From positions 372,001 to 436,000 of the forward strand of contig NZ_CP118157.1 of NCBI RefSeq assembly GCF_032878875.1: 64,000 bases of DNA, read 5' to 3'. The translations under genes and the position numbers were made by a program. Source of the DNA: Microbacterium sp. AB (lineage in GTDB: Bacteria; Actinomycetota; Actinomycetes; Actinomycetales; Microbacteriaceae). Shown here in pieces: positions 46,018 to 54,732 of this stretch. Every line of letters starts with the position of its first letter. Position 1 is the stretch's first letter. The notes under the pieces are model-generated. The model was not told the origin of the DNA. It saw nothing but the letters and a program-made list of their open reading frames with translations, and did no database searches.

Positions 46018-47373
46018 CTAGGGCCGGGCGGCGCGCTCCCCCTCGGACAGCGCGGCGGCCTCTGCGAGGACCGATGCGATCGCCGCCGCGCCCTCGGCGA
46101 CGACCCCGGCGGTCACCCTCACGAACGGCGCGGCGGACTCCGCTCCGACGACGAACGGCGTCCCCGCGGCGACGCCGATGCCCGCGGCGGCCAGGTGCAC
46201 GAGCGCCGCGCGCTCGTCGGCCACCGGGAGCCGCAGGTTGAGCCCGTCGGGGCGGCCGACGTCCACCCCGCGGGCGCCCAGCGCGTCGGCGAGGACCCCC
46301 GCGCGATCGCGGTACGCGCGCCGCGCCGCGCGCACGACCTCCGCCGAGGCGGGGTCGGTCAGCAGGTCGACCAGCACGGCCTGCAGCAGCCTCGACGTCC
46401 ACGCCGGCCCCAGCATGCGGCGCGCGACCACGCGCTCGACGATACGCGCCGGCCCGCCGACGGCGGCGAGGCGCAGGTCGGGGCCGTGCGACTTCGAGAA
46501 GCTGCGCACGTGCACGACCTGCTCGGGCAGCCACGTGCCGAGGGTCACGTCGGGGGCGTCGGCGATGGGGCCGGAGTGGTCGTCCTCGACGACGACCACG
46601 CGGTCGCCGTCGCGGGAGGCCGCGATGACGCGGGCGAGCTCGTGCGCGCGATCCGTCGTCATCGACGCCCCCGTGGGGTTCTGCGCGCGCGGCTGCACGA
46701 GCACGGCGACGGGCCGGCGGGCGAGGGCGGCGGCGAGGGACGCGGGCGTGACCCCCTCGGAGTCGAGCGCGAGCGGCACCGGCTCGGCGCCGAGGACCTC
46801 GATCAGGTCGAGGAAGTGGGGGAAGCCGGGCGACTCCACCGCGACGCGATCCCCGAACCGCACGAGCTGCCCCAGCGTGCGGTCGATCCCGTCGAGCGCC
46901 CCGTCGACCACCGTGATCGTCTCGGCGCGCGACGGCCACATCGCCTCGAGCAGGGAGCCGAGCGCGGGGAGGACCGGCAGGTCGCGGTAGCGCCCCGCCT
47001 CGGCGCGCGGCGAGACGCGGGAGAAGGCCGGTCCGAGTGCCGGCAGCAGCGCGGGATCGGGCGTGCCGAGCGACAGGTCGAGCCGCGGCTCGCCGCCGCC
47101 GCTCATCCCCTGGATGCGCGGCGTGAGCCAATCGCGGGGCGTCTCGCGCACGAAGGTGCCCGCCCTCCCGCGCGAGACGATGACCCCCGCCCGGGCGAGC
47201 GCCTGCCAGGCGGCGCTCACGGTGGCCGGGCTGACCGAGAGGACGGAGGCGATCTCGCGCACCGTGGGGAGCCGGTCGCCCGGGGCGAGCACGCCATCGG
47301 TGACGAGGCGAGCGAGCACCCCGGCGATGCCCTGCGGGGTGCGGTCGGGGAACTCCGCGTCGATCCTCTGCAC
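46018..47373 (-). CDS. MocR-type regulator (GntR helix-turn-helix fused to class I aminotransferase domain)
   Basis: PLP-dependent transcription factor of 451 residues. The N-terminal winged helix is GDRLPTVREIASVLSVSPAT with VSAAWQALARAGVI. The aminotransferase-like domain contains VQPRAQNPTGASMTTDRA, VVVEDDHSG and the PLP Lys294 in VRSFSKSHGPDLRL. Such proteins sense PLP adducts of amino compounds (GabR, PdxR, TauR). It is divergent from the pyrimidine-catabolic operon, which ends with an aminotransferase, so sensing beta-alanine or beta-aminoisobutyrate is plausible. Confidence 0.9.
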   Translation of the reverse strand: MQRIDAEFPDRTPQGIAGVLARLVTDGVLAPGDRLPTVREIASVLSVSPATVSAAWQALARAGVIVSRGRAGTFVRETPRDWLTPRIQGMSGGGEPRLDLSLGTPDPALLPALGPAFSRVSPRAEAGRYRDLPVLPALGSLLEAMWPSRAETITVVDGALDGIDRTLGQLVRFGDRVAVESPGFPHFLDLIEVLGAEPVPLALDSEGVTPASLAAALARRPVAVLVQPRAQNPTGASMTTDRAHELARVIAASRDGDRVVVVEDDHSGPIADAPDVTLGTWLPEQVVHVRSFSKSHGPDLRLAAVGGPARIVERVVARRMLGPAWTSRLLQAVLVDLLTDPASAEVVRAARRAYRDRAGVLADALGARGVDVGRPDGLNLRLPVADERAALVHLAAAGIGVAAGTPFVVGAESAAPFVRVTAGVVAEGAAAIASVLAEAAALSEGERAARP

Positions 47374-47563
47374 GTGGGCTCCCCTCCTGCGCGCACCGGT
47401 CCGGAGGCTTAACGGTCACGTCACAGGCCGAAACCGAAGAGAAATGTTCAGCCGGAAGAATAACACAAAGAGGCCGGCTCGTCGGCCCGCGCCCGGTCCC
47501 CGGGGCGGCGGCGGGTCCTCCATGACAGGCGATCCTCACCGGATCCGAGACCAGGAGGCGACG
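47374..47563. promoter_or_regulatory. divergent promoter region, locally AT-rich
   Basis: The 190 bases between the MocR gene and the nitrilase gene include an AT-rich patch (about 47425-47472) that stands out from the GC-rich surroundings, consistent with back-to-back promoters and regulator sites. I could not assign a convincing -35/-10 pair or MocR direct repeats by eye. Confidence 0.45.
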
Positions 47564-48412
47564 ATGACGACGGTTCGCGCAGCGATCACGCAGACCACGT
47601 GGACGGGCGACAAGGAGTCGATGCTCGACACGCACGAGCGGTTCGCCCGGGAGGCGGCGGCCGAGGGCGCGCAGATCATCTGCTTCCAGGAGCTGTTCTA
47701 CGGCCCGTACTTCGGCATCACGCAAGACAAGAAGTACTACCGCTACGCGGAGCCGGCCGACGGCCCGATCGTGCAGCGGTTCGCGGCGCTGGCCAAGGAG
47801 CTGGGCCTCGTGACCATCCTCCCCATCTACGAGGAGGAGCAGACCGGCGTGTACTACAACACGGCCGTGGTGGTGGACGCCGACGGCACGATCCTCGGGA
47901 AATACCGCAAGCACCACCTCCCGCACGTCGAGAAGTTCTGGGAGAAGTTCTACTTCCGCCCCGGCAACCTCGGCTATCCCGTCTTCGACACCGCCGTCGG
48001 CAAGGTCGGCGTCATCATCTGCTACGACCGTCACTTCCCCGAGGCCTGGCGCGAGCTCGGCCTGAACGGGGCGCACATGGCCTTCAACCCGAACGCCACC
48101 AAGCCCGGCCTGTCGAACCGGCTGTGGGAGGTGGAGCAGCCGGCTGCCGCCGTCGCGAACGGGTACTTCGTGCTCGCGCCCAACCGCGTCGGGCTCGAGG
48201 ACAACGAGTACGGCGACGAGGCGGTGGACTTCTACGGCAAGAGCCAGATCGTGGACCCGCGCGGCAACCACGTCGGGGAGCTCGGCTCGGGCGAGCACGA
48301 GGAGATCCTCATCCGCGACCTCGACCTCGACCTCGTGCGGCAGATGCGCGACGACTGGCAGTTCTACCGCGACCGCCGGCCCGATTCCTACGGCGAGATC
48401 ACGGCCCCCTGA
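47564..48412 (+). CDS. nitrilase-superfamily N-carbamoyl amidohydrolase (beta-ureidopropionase)
   Basis: Hydrolyses N-carbamoyl-beta-alanine (or N-carbamoyl amino acids) to the amino acid, CO2 and ammonia, third step of reductive pyrimidine breakdown. The 282-residue protein has the Glu43-Lys116-Cys153 triad (CFQELFYGPYF, GKYRKHHLPH, IICYDRHFPEAWRELG). PNATKPGLSNRLWEVEQPAAAVAN is typical of PydC/beta-ureidopropionase. ATG 47564 has AGGAGG five bases upstream. First gene of the operon, 16 bases before the dihydropyrimidinase. Confidence 0.93.
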   Translation: MTTVRAAITQTTWTGDKESMLDTHERFAREAAAEGAQIICFQELFYGPYFGITQDKKYYRYAEPADGPIVQRFAALAKELGLVTILPIYEEEQTGVYYNTAVVVDADGTILGKYRKHHLPHVEKFWEKFYFRPGNLGYPVFDTAVGKVGVIICYDRHFPEAWRELGLNGAHMAFNPNATKPGLSNRLWEVEQPAAAVANGYFVLAPNRVGLEDNEYGDEAVDFYGKSQIVDPRGNHVGELGSGEHEEILIRDLDLDLVRQMRDDWQFYRDRRPDSYGEITAP

Positions 48413-48428
48413 GCGAGCGGAGCACATC

Positions 48429-49871
48429 ATGACCACCACGCTCATCGCGAACGGCACCGTCGTCAACGCGACCGGGACCGGCGCCGCCGACGTCCTCATC
48501 GACGGGGAGACGATCGCCGCCGTGCTCGCACCCGGCTCGACGCTGCTCGGCCACGACCTGGCCGGGTCCGTCGACGCCGTGATCGACGCGGCGGGCAAGT
48601 ACGTGATCCCGGGAGGCGTCGACGCGCACACGCACATGGAGATGCCCTTCGGCGGCACGAACGCCTCCGACACGTTCGAGACGGGCACGCGCGCGGCGGC
48701 GTTCGGCGGCACGACCTCGATCGTCGACTTCGTCGTGCAGTACCCCGAGCAGAGCATCCTGGAGCAGTACCACCTGTGGCACGAGAAGGCCGCGGGCAAC
48801 TGCGCCGTCGACTACGGGTTCCACCAGATCCTGTCGGACGTGCAGGACGCGAGCCTCACCGCGATGGACGAGCTCATCGCCGAGGGCGTGACGAGCTTCA
48901 AGCTCTTCATGGCCTACAAGGGCGTGTTCCTCTCCGACGACGGGCAGATCCTGCGGGCGTTCCAGAAGGGCGCCGACAACGGGGCGATGATGATGATGCA
49001 CGCCGAGAACGGCGCGATGATCGACGTCCTCGTGCAGCAGGCGCTCGCGGAGGGGAAGACCACCCCGTACTTCCACGGCACGACGCGGCCGTGGCAGGCG
49101 GAGGAGGAGGCGACGCACCGGGCGATCATGATCGCCGACCTGACCGGGGCTCCCCTCTACGTCGTGCACGTCAGCGCGAAGCAGGCGGTCGCGCAGATCG
49201 CCGCCGCCCGGGACAGGGGGCTCAACGTCTTCGGCGAGACGTGCCCGCAGTATCTCCACCTCTCCCTCGAGGACCAGCTCGGCGCGTCGAGCGAGGAATG
49301 GGGGGACTTCGAGGGCGCCAAGTGGGTGTGCTCGACGCCGCTGCGCTCGAAGCACGAGGGGCATCAGCAGCGCATGTGGCAGAGCCTGCGCACGAACGAC
49401 ATCCAGATGGTCTCGACCGACCACTGCCCGTTCTGCATGAAGGACCAGAAGGAGATGGGCATCGGCGACTTCTCGAAGATCCCCAACGGGATCGGCTCCG
49501 TCGAGCACCGGGTCGACCTCATGTACCAGGGCGTCGTGACGGGGCAGATCACCCTGCCGCGCTGGGTCGAGCTCACCAGCACGACGCCCGCGCGGATGTT
49601 CGGCATGTACGGGAAGAAGGGCGTCATCCAGCCCGGAGCCGACGGCGACGTCGTCGTCTACGACCCGGACGGGCACACCTCGATCGGCGTCGGCGAGGGA
49701 AGGACGCACCACATGAACATGGACTACTCGGCGTGGGAGGGCTTCGAGATCGACGGGCACGTCGACACCGTGCTGTCGCGCGGCAAGGTCGTCGTCGACG
49801 GCGGACGTTACCTCGGCGCCCGGGGCGACGGCCGCTACATCAAGCGCGGCCTCAGCCAGTACCTCGTCTAG
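48429..49871 (+). CDS. hydA: dihydropyrimidinase / D-hydantoinase
   Basis: Zinc amidohydrolase of 480 residues opening dihydrouracil, dihydrothymine or hydantoin rings. Metal site: GGVDAHTHMEMPFGG, the carboxylated Lys158 in TSFKLFMAYKG, VVHVSAKQAV (His), and Asp in VSTDHCPF. The C-terminal LTSTTPARMFGMYGKKG is family-typical. It supplies N-carbamoyl-beta-amino acids to the preceding amidohydrolase. Ten bases separate it from the LLM gene. Confidence 0.95.
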   Translation: MTTTLIANGTVVNATGTGAADVLIDGETIAAVLAPGSTLLGHDLAGSVDAVIDAAGKYVIPGGVDAHTHMEMPFGGTNASDTFETGTRAAAFGGTTSIVDFVVQYPEQSILEQYHLWHEKAAGNCAVDYGFHQILSDVQDASLTAMDELIAEGVTSFKLFMAYKGVFLSDDGQILRAFQKGADNGAMMMMHAENGAMIDVLVQQALAEGKTTPYFHGTTRPWQAEEEATHRAIMIADLTGAPLYVVHVSAKQAVAQIAAARDRGLNVFGETCPQYLHLSLEDQLGASSEEWGDFEGAKWVCSTPLRSKHEGHQQRMWQSLRTNDIQMVSTDHCPFCMKDQKEMGIGDFSKIPNGIGSVEHRVDLMYQGVVTGQITLPRWVELTSTTPARMFGMYGKKGVIQPGADGDVVVYDPDGHTSIGVGEGRTHHMNMDYSAWEGFEIDGHVDTVLSRGKVVVDGGRYLGARGDGRYIKRGLSQYLV

Positions 49872-49881
49872 GGAGCCGCGC

Positions 49882-50898
49882 ATGGACTTCGGAGTCGTCC
49901 TCCAGACCGATCCTCCCGCCGCGCGCACCGTGCAGCTCGCGAAGCTCGCCGAGGCGCACGGCTTCAGCCACGTGTGGACCTTCGACTCGCACCTGCTGTG
50001 GCAGGAGCCGTACGTCGTCCACGCGGCGATCCTCGCCGAGACCCGGCGCGTCACGGTCGGCCCGTTCGTGACCAATCCGGCCACCCGCGACTGGACGGTG
50101 ACGGCGTCGGTGTTCGCGACCCTCAACGAGATGTACGGCAACCGCACGATCTGCGGCATCGGCCGCGGCGACTCGGCCGTTCGCGTCCTCAACGGCAGGC
50201 CGACGACGCTGAGGGAGCTGCGCGAGTCGATCCACGTCATCCGCGAGCTCGGCAACTCGCGTCCGGTCGCGCACAACGGCGCGACGCTGCAGTTCCCATG
50301 GAGCCGCGGCTCGTCGCTGGAGGTGTGGGTCGCCGCCTACGGCCCGCTGGCGCTCCAGGTCGCCGGCGAGGTCGGCGACGGCTTCATCCTGCAGCTCGCC
50401 GACGTCGACATCGCCTCCTGGATGATCGCGACCGTGAAGGACGCCGCCGCGGCGGCCGGCCGCGACCCCGAGTCGCTCTCGTTCTGCGTCGCGGGCCCCA
50501 TGTACATCGGCGACGACGAGGAGCACATGCGCGACCAGTGCCGCTGGTTCGGCGGCATGGTCGGCAACCACGTCGCCGACATCGTCGCCAAGTACGGCGC
50601 CGATGGCGCCATCCCGAAGGAGCTGGCCGACTACATCGCGGACCGCGAGGGCTACGACTACAACTCGCACGGCCGATCCGACAACGACCACGTCGACTTC
50701 GTGCCCGACGCCGTCGTCGACCGGTTCTGCGTGCTCGGCACGGCGGACGACCACATCGCCAAGCTCCGCGCGCTGCAGGAGATCGGCGTCACCCAGTTCG
50801 CGGGCTACCTCCAGCACGACAACAAGGAGGAGACCCTTCGGGTGTACGGCGAGACCGTCATCCCCGCCCTCACCGAGAGCATCACGGCGAAGAGATGA
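49882..50898 (+). CDS. LLM-class F420-dependent oxidoreductase (TIGR03842-like)
   Basis: Luciferase-like TIM-barrel oxidoreductase of 338 residues: MDFGVVLQTDPPAARTVQLA, VGPFVTNPATRDWTVTASVFATL, GIGRGDSAVRVLNGRP and VWVAAYGPLALQVAGEVGDGF. This subfamily is regularly found beside dihydropyrimidinases in actinobacteria. In this operon, which has no dihydropyrimidine dehydrogenase, it could supply the missing redox step, or act on a side product. Cofactor F420 is inferred from family, not seen. Confidence 0.88.
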   Translation: MDFGVVLQTDPPAARTVQLAKLAEAHGFSHVWTFDSHLLWQEPYVVHAAILAETRRVTVGPFVTNPATRDWTVTASVFATLNEMYGNRTICGIGRGDSAVRVLNGRPTTLRELRESIHVIRELGNSRPVAHNGATLQFPWSRGSSLEVWVAAYGPLALQVAGEVGDGFILQLADVDIASWMIATVKDAAAAAGRDPESLSFCVAGPMYIGDDEEHMRDQCRWFGGMVGNHVADIVAKYGADGAIPKELADYIADREGYDYNSHGRSDNDHVDFVPDAVVDRFCVLGTADDHIAKLRALQEIGVTQFAGYLQHDNKEETLRVYGETVIPALTESITAKR

Positions 50899-51818
50899 GC
50901 GCGGCGACGATCGAGCCCGGTGCGCCGGCGCCGCCCCGTCGGCCCGGCGGGAGCCGCCGGGCGAGCGCCTGGGGATGGGGAGCGGCCGGCGTGCTGCTGA
51001 TCGTCGCCGTGTGGGAGGGCTACAAGCTGCTGGGCCCCGACGACGGCGTCGTGATCGGCGGGGCGCGGGTGCTGCCGCGCACGACGGATCTCGCGATGCC
51101 CCACGCGTGGGACATGGCGGTCCGGCTGCTGGAGCCCGTCACCCGCTCCGAGGGCGCGCCCGCGCTGTGGGTCGCCGTCGCGCTCGCCGCGCTGACGACC
51201 CTCGGCATCGCCGCCGCCGGCTGGCTGATCGGGGTCGTGGTGGGCCTCGGGCTCGCCCTCGTCATGCAGCGCTGGCGGCTGGCCGAGTGGAGCGTCCTCC
51301 CCTGGATCGTCCTCAGCCAGACCGTGCCGCTGATCGCGTTCGCTCCGATCGTGCGGGGCTGGGGCGCGCGGATCGAGATCGGCGCGTTCGAGTGGCAGGA
51401 CTGGATGTCGGTGGCCCTCATCGCGTCGTATCTCGCGTTCTTCCCGATCGCCCTCGGCGCGCTGAGGGGGCTGCAGTCGCCCGACCGGATCCACGTCGAG
51501 CTGATGCACGCCTACGCCGCCGGATACTGGAGGACGCTCGTCGCGCTGCGCCTGCCCGCCGCCGTGCCCCACCTGCTGCCGGCGCTGCGGCTGGCCGCGG
51601 CGAACGCGGTCGTCGGCGCGGTCGTCGCCGAGGTCTCGACGGGGATGCAGGGCGGCATCGGCCGTGTGCTCATCCAGTTCGCGGGCCAGGCCTCGGGCGA
51701 CCCGGCGAAGGCGTGGGGGCCGATCTTCGGCGCCGTCGCGCTGGGGCTCGTGGCGGCGGGAGCGGCGGCGATGCTCGGTCTGCTGCTGAAGGACTACCGG
51801 CGAGGGGAGGCGACATGA
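50895..51818 (+). CDS. ABC transporter permease (SsuC/ThiX-like, pyrimidine importer)
   Basis: Membrane subunit of 307 residues with about six helices and the conserved loop VELMHAYAAGYWRTLVALRLPAAVPHLL. It resembles permeases of nitrate/sulfonate/taurine and pyrimidine-precursor importers. One of two different permeases in this operon, so the transporter probably works as a heterodimer. ATG overlaps the LLM stop (ATGA). Confidence 0.88.
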   Translation: MSAATIEPGAPAPPRRPGGSRRASAWGWGAAGVLLIVAVWEGYKLLGPDDGVVIGGARVLPRTTDLAMPHAWDMAVRLLEPVTRSEGAPALWVAVALAALTTLGIAAAGWLIGVVVGLGLALVMQRWRLAEWSVLPWIVLSQTVPLIAFAPIVRGWGARIEIGAFEWQDWMSVALIASYLAFFPIALGALRGLQSPDRIHVELMHAYAAGYWRTLVALRLPAAVPHLLPALRLAAANAVVGAVVAEVSTGMQGGIGRVLIQFAGQASGDPAKAWGPIFGAVALGLVAAGAAAMLGLLLKDYRRGEAT

Positions 51819-52639
51819 CGATCGCCGACGCGCACGACGTCGCCGACGCGGTCTCCGTCGCCGGGGCGTCCAAGGTCTTCCCGGGAAGGCGCGGCGAGGT
51901 GCACGCCCTCGACGACGTCTCGCTGACCGTGCGCGCCGGCGAGTCCGTGTCGCTGATCGGCCCGTCCGGGTGCGGCAAGTCGACCCTCCTGCGCCTGATC
52001 GCCGACCTCGACTCGCCGACCTCGGGCTCGGTGCAGGTCTTCGGGAAGCCGGCCTCGCGCGCCCGGCGCGATCAGGACTACGGCATCGCCTTCCAGCAGG
52101 CGGGCCTGCTGCCCTGGCGCACCGTCGCCGCGAACATCGGCCTGCCCCTCGAGCTTCACGGCGTCCCCGCCGCCGAGCGCCGCGCGCGCGTCGGCGACCT
52201 CGTGGACCTCGTCGGCCTCGCCGACTTCGCCGACCGCCACCCCGACCAGCTGTCCGGCGGGATGCAGCAGCGTGTGGCGATCGCGCGGGCGCTGGCCGAG
52301 CGGCCGCGGCTGCTGCTGATGGACGAGCCGTTCGGGGCGCTCGACGAGATGACGCGCGAGCGGATGCAGACCGAGCTCTCGCGCATCGCCGCCGAGACGG
52401 GCGCCGCCGTCGTGTTCGTGACGCACTCGATCCCCGAGGCGGTCTTCCTCTCCGACCGCGTCGTGGTGATGTCGCCCCGGCCGGGGCGGATCACGGACAT
52501 CGTCGGGACGGGTCTCGGCGCCGACGTCGCCCGCGACGACGCCCTGCGCGAGTCGCCGCGCTTCTTCGAGCGCGTCACCGCGGTGCGCGAGGCGCTGCAC
52601 GGCGCTCCCGTCCCTGGGCGAGGGCGGGAGCGCCGATGA
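51815..52639 (+). CDS. ABC transporter ATP-binding protein (SsuB/TauB-like)
   Basis: ATPase of 274 residues with GPSGCGKST, the Q-loop FQQAGLLPWRTV, signature LSGGMQQRVAIARAL, Walker B LLLMDEPFGALDEMTR and FVTHSIPEAV. This is the nitrate/sulfonate-type subgroup. It lies between the two permease genes with four-base overlaps. Confidence 0.93.
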   Translation: MTIADAHDVADAVSVAGASKVFPGRRGEVHALDDVSLTVRAGESVSLIGPSGCGKSTLLRLIADLDSPTSGSVQVFGKPASRARRDQDYGIAFQQAGLLPWRTVAANIGLPLELHGVPAAERRARVGDLVDLVGLADFADRHPDQLSGGMQQRVAIARALAERPRLLLMDEPFGALDEMTRERMQTELSRIAAETGAAVVFVTHSIPEAVFLSDRVVVMSPRPGRITDIVGTGLGADVARDDALRESPRFFERVTAVREALHGAPVPGRGRERR

Positions 52640-53433
52640 CGCTCTCCTCCGCTCCCTCGCCGACGGCGCAGCAGGGCCTGCGCATCCTCGCCCCTATCGC
52701 GCTCGGGGTCGTGGGCCTCGGGCTGTGGCAGTTCCTCGTGAGCGTGGTGGGCGTCTCCGACTATCTGCTGCCCAGCCCCGCCGCGATCGTCGGAGAGCTC
52801 GTCGCGTTCGCCCCGGCCATCGCGGGAGCCGCCGCCGTGACGGGAGCGAACGCGCTCGTGGGGCTCGTCGTCGGCATGGTCGTCGCGGTGACGCTCGCCG
52901 CCCTGGCCTCGCGCTGGCACGCCGTCGACGCGATGGCGTCTCCCGTCGTCGCGGCGCTCGCGGTCGTCCCGATCGTCGCGCTCGCCCCCGTGCTCAACTC
53001 GATGTTCGGCGCCGACAGCCAGTTCGGCCGGCAGGCGATCGCGGCGCTCGCCGCTTTCGTGCCGGTCTTCGTCAACGCGCTTCGCGGCCTGCGCCAGGCA
53101 CGGCCCATCCATCGCGAGCTCCTGCACGCCTACGCCGCCACGGGCGCGCAGGCCTTCCGCTTCGTGACCCTCCCCTCCGCCGTGCCCCATCTGATGACCG
53201 GCATCCGCCTGGCGAGCTCCCTCGCGGTCATCTCGGCGCTCGTGGCCGAGTACTTCGGCGGGCCGCGCGGGGGCCTGGGCAGCTTCATCTCGACCTCGGC
53301 GGCCACGAGCGCGTACGCGCGGGCCTGGGCGTACGTCGTGGCCGGCATCGTCATCGGCCTCGCGTTCTTCCTCGTCACGGCGCTGCTCGAGCGTCTCGTG
53401 CTGCGACGCATCCCGTCCGGAGCGACGTCGTGA
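52636..53433 (+). CDS. ABC transporter permease (second subunit, SsuC-like)
   Basis: Membrane subunit of 265 residues with VSDYLLPSPAAIVGELVAF early, the loop LLHAYAATGAQAFRFVTLPSAVPHLM, and ALVAEYFGGPRGGLGSFI, typical of the family. ATG 52636 overlaps the ATPase stop. The gap of 78 bases to the binding-protein gene has no strong hairpin. Confidence 0.9.
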   Translation: MTLSSAPSPTAQQGLRILAPIALGVVGLGLWQFLVSVVGVSDYLLPSPAAIVGELVAFAPAIAGAAAVTGANALVGLVVGMVVAVTLAALASRWHAVDAMASPVVAALAVVPIVALAPVLNSMFGADSQFGRQAIAALAAFVPVFVNALRGLRQARPIHRELLHAYAATGAQAFRFVTLPSAVPHLMTGIRLASSLAVISALVAEYFGGPRGGLGSFISTSAATSAYARAWAYVVAGIVIGLAFFLVTALLERLVLRRIPSGATS

Positions 53434-53511
53434 CGCCGGCCGTCCGCTCGCGCCGTCCGGTCCGCATCCATCCGCACCACCCCGTCGCACACGAACCCGA
53501 AAAGGAATGAC

Positions 53512-54654
53512 ATGAGCCACAGCACACGTCGCCGCAGGGCGACAGGCGCCCTCGCCGTCCCGGCCCTCCTCGTCCTCTCCGCCTGCTCCGGCGACGGGGG
53601 AGGGACCGACAGCGCCGGGGAGGAGCTGACACCGGTCGTCCTGCAGCTGCAGTGGCTGCCGCAGGCGCAGTTCGCCGGCTACTTCGCCGCCGTCGAGCAG
53701 GGCTTCTTCGCCGAGGAGGGGCTCGAGGTGGAGATCGTCCCGTCCGGCGGCGACATCGTCCCGCAGGACGCCCTGGCGAACGGCGACGCCGACTTCGCGA
53801 TCGCGTGGGTGCCCAAGGTGCTCGGATCGATCGAAGCCGGCGCGAACCTCACCAACATCGCGCAGATCTTCCAGCGCTCGGGCACCCTGCAGGTCTCCTG
53901 GGCCGACTCGGGCATCGAATCGGTCGCCGACTTCGAGGGCCAGCGCATCGGCTCGTGGGGCTACGGGAACGAGTGGGAGATCTTCGCGGCGATGGCCGAC
54001 GAGGGTCTGGACGCGTCGACCGTGCAGATCATCACGCAGGACTTCAACATGAACGCCTTCCTGCAGGGCGACATCGACGCGGCGCAGGCGATGACCTACA
54101 ACGAGTACGCGCAGCTGCTGGAGACGGTCGACCCCGACACGGGAGAGCTCTACCGGCCCGAGGACTTCACCGTCATCAGCTACGAGGACACGACGGGCGC
54201 CATGCTGCAGGACGCCGTCTGGGCGGACGCCGAGCGGCTCGAGAGCGACGCCGCATACGCCGAGACCGCCGTCTCGTTCCTCAAGGCCGTCGTCAAGGGA
54301 TGGGTCTTCGCGCGCGACGACCCGGAGGAGGCCGCCGAGACCACGATCGCCCAGGGGTCGGGCTGGGGCCCGAGCCACGAGCTGTGGATGATGAACGAGA
54401 CGAACAAGCTCATCTGGCCCTCGCCGGACGGCGTGGGCGTCGTCGACGAGACGGCGTGGGATCGCACGGTCTCGGCCGCACTCGCCGCCGTCAACGAGAC
54501 CGGTGCGCGCCTCATCACCGCGGAGCCGCCCGCGACGGCGTACTCGAACGAGTACATCCAGGAGGCGCTCGACGCCCTCGAGGGCGAAGGCCTCGATCTC
54601 ACGGGAGACGATTTCGCCCCCCTCGAGGTCGAGCTGCAGGAGGGCGGCAGCTGA
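53512..54654 (+). CDS. ABC transporter solute-binding lipoprotein (NMT1/THI5-like)
   Basis: Binding protein of 380 residues with signal peptide and lipobox VLSAC. The fold signature VVLQLQWLPQAQFAGYFAA then EQGFFAEEGLEVEIVPSGG is that of the THI5/NMT1 group, whose members bind pyrimidines and related rings. This agrees with the operon's pyrimidine-opening enzymes. A strong hairpin follows the gene (54683-54712). Confidence 0.92.
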   Translation: MSHSTRRRRATGALAVPALLVLSACSGDGGGTDSAGEELTPVVLQLQWLPQAQFAGYFAAVEQGFFAEEGLEVEIVPSGGDIVPQDALANGDADFAIAWVPKVLGSIEAGANLTNIAQIFQRSGTLQVSWADSGIESVADFEGQRIGSWGYGNEWEIFAAMADEGLDASTVQIITQDFNMNAFLQGDIDAAQAMTYNEYAQLLETVDPDTGELYRPEDFTVISYEDTTGAMLQDAVWADAERLESDAAYAETAVSFLKAVVKGWVFARDDPEEAAETTIAQGSGWGPSHELWMMNETNKLIWPSPDGVGVVDETAWDRTVSAALAAVNETGARLITAEPPATAYSNEYIQEALDALEGEGLDLTGDDFAPLEVELQEGGS

Positions 54655-54682
54655 CGTCGTCCCGATCGGGGACACCACATCC

Positions 54683-54712
54683 GGGCCGGCGGCCTCGCGG
54701 GACCGCCGGCCC
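54683..54712 (+). promoter_or_regulatory. intercistronic hairpin after the pyrimidine-binding-protein gene
   Basis: GGGCCGGCGG and CCGCCGGCCC form a perfect 10-bp stem with a 10-base loop. It sits 28 bases after the stop and ends 20 bases before the aminotransferase ATG. Without a T-tract it may partly terminate or, more likely, protect the upstream mRNA, like the hairpin at 28538-28572. Confidence 0.65.
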
Positions 54713-54732
54713 CTCAGGAGAGGCACCCATCC

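Noticed and set aside
47400..47440. GlnR-like box (GTCAC followed by GAAAC) upstream of the pyrimidine operon
   Set aside because: The spacing is five instead of six and the second repeat pair is missing, so the match is too weak to list as a nitrogen-control site.
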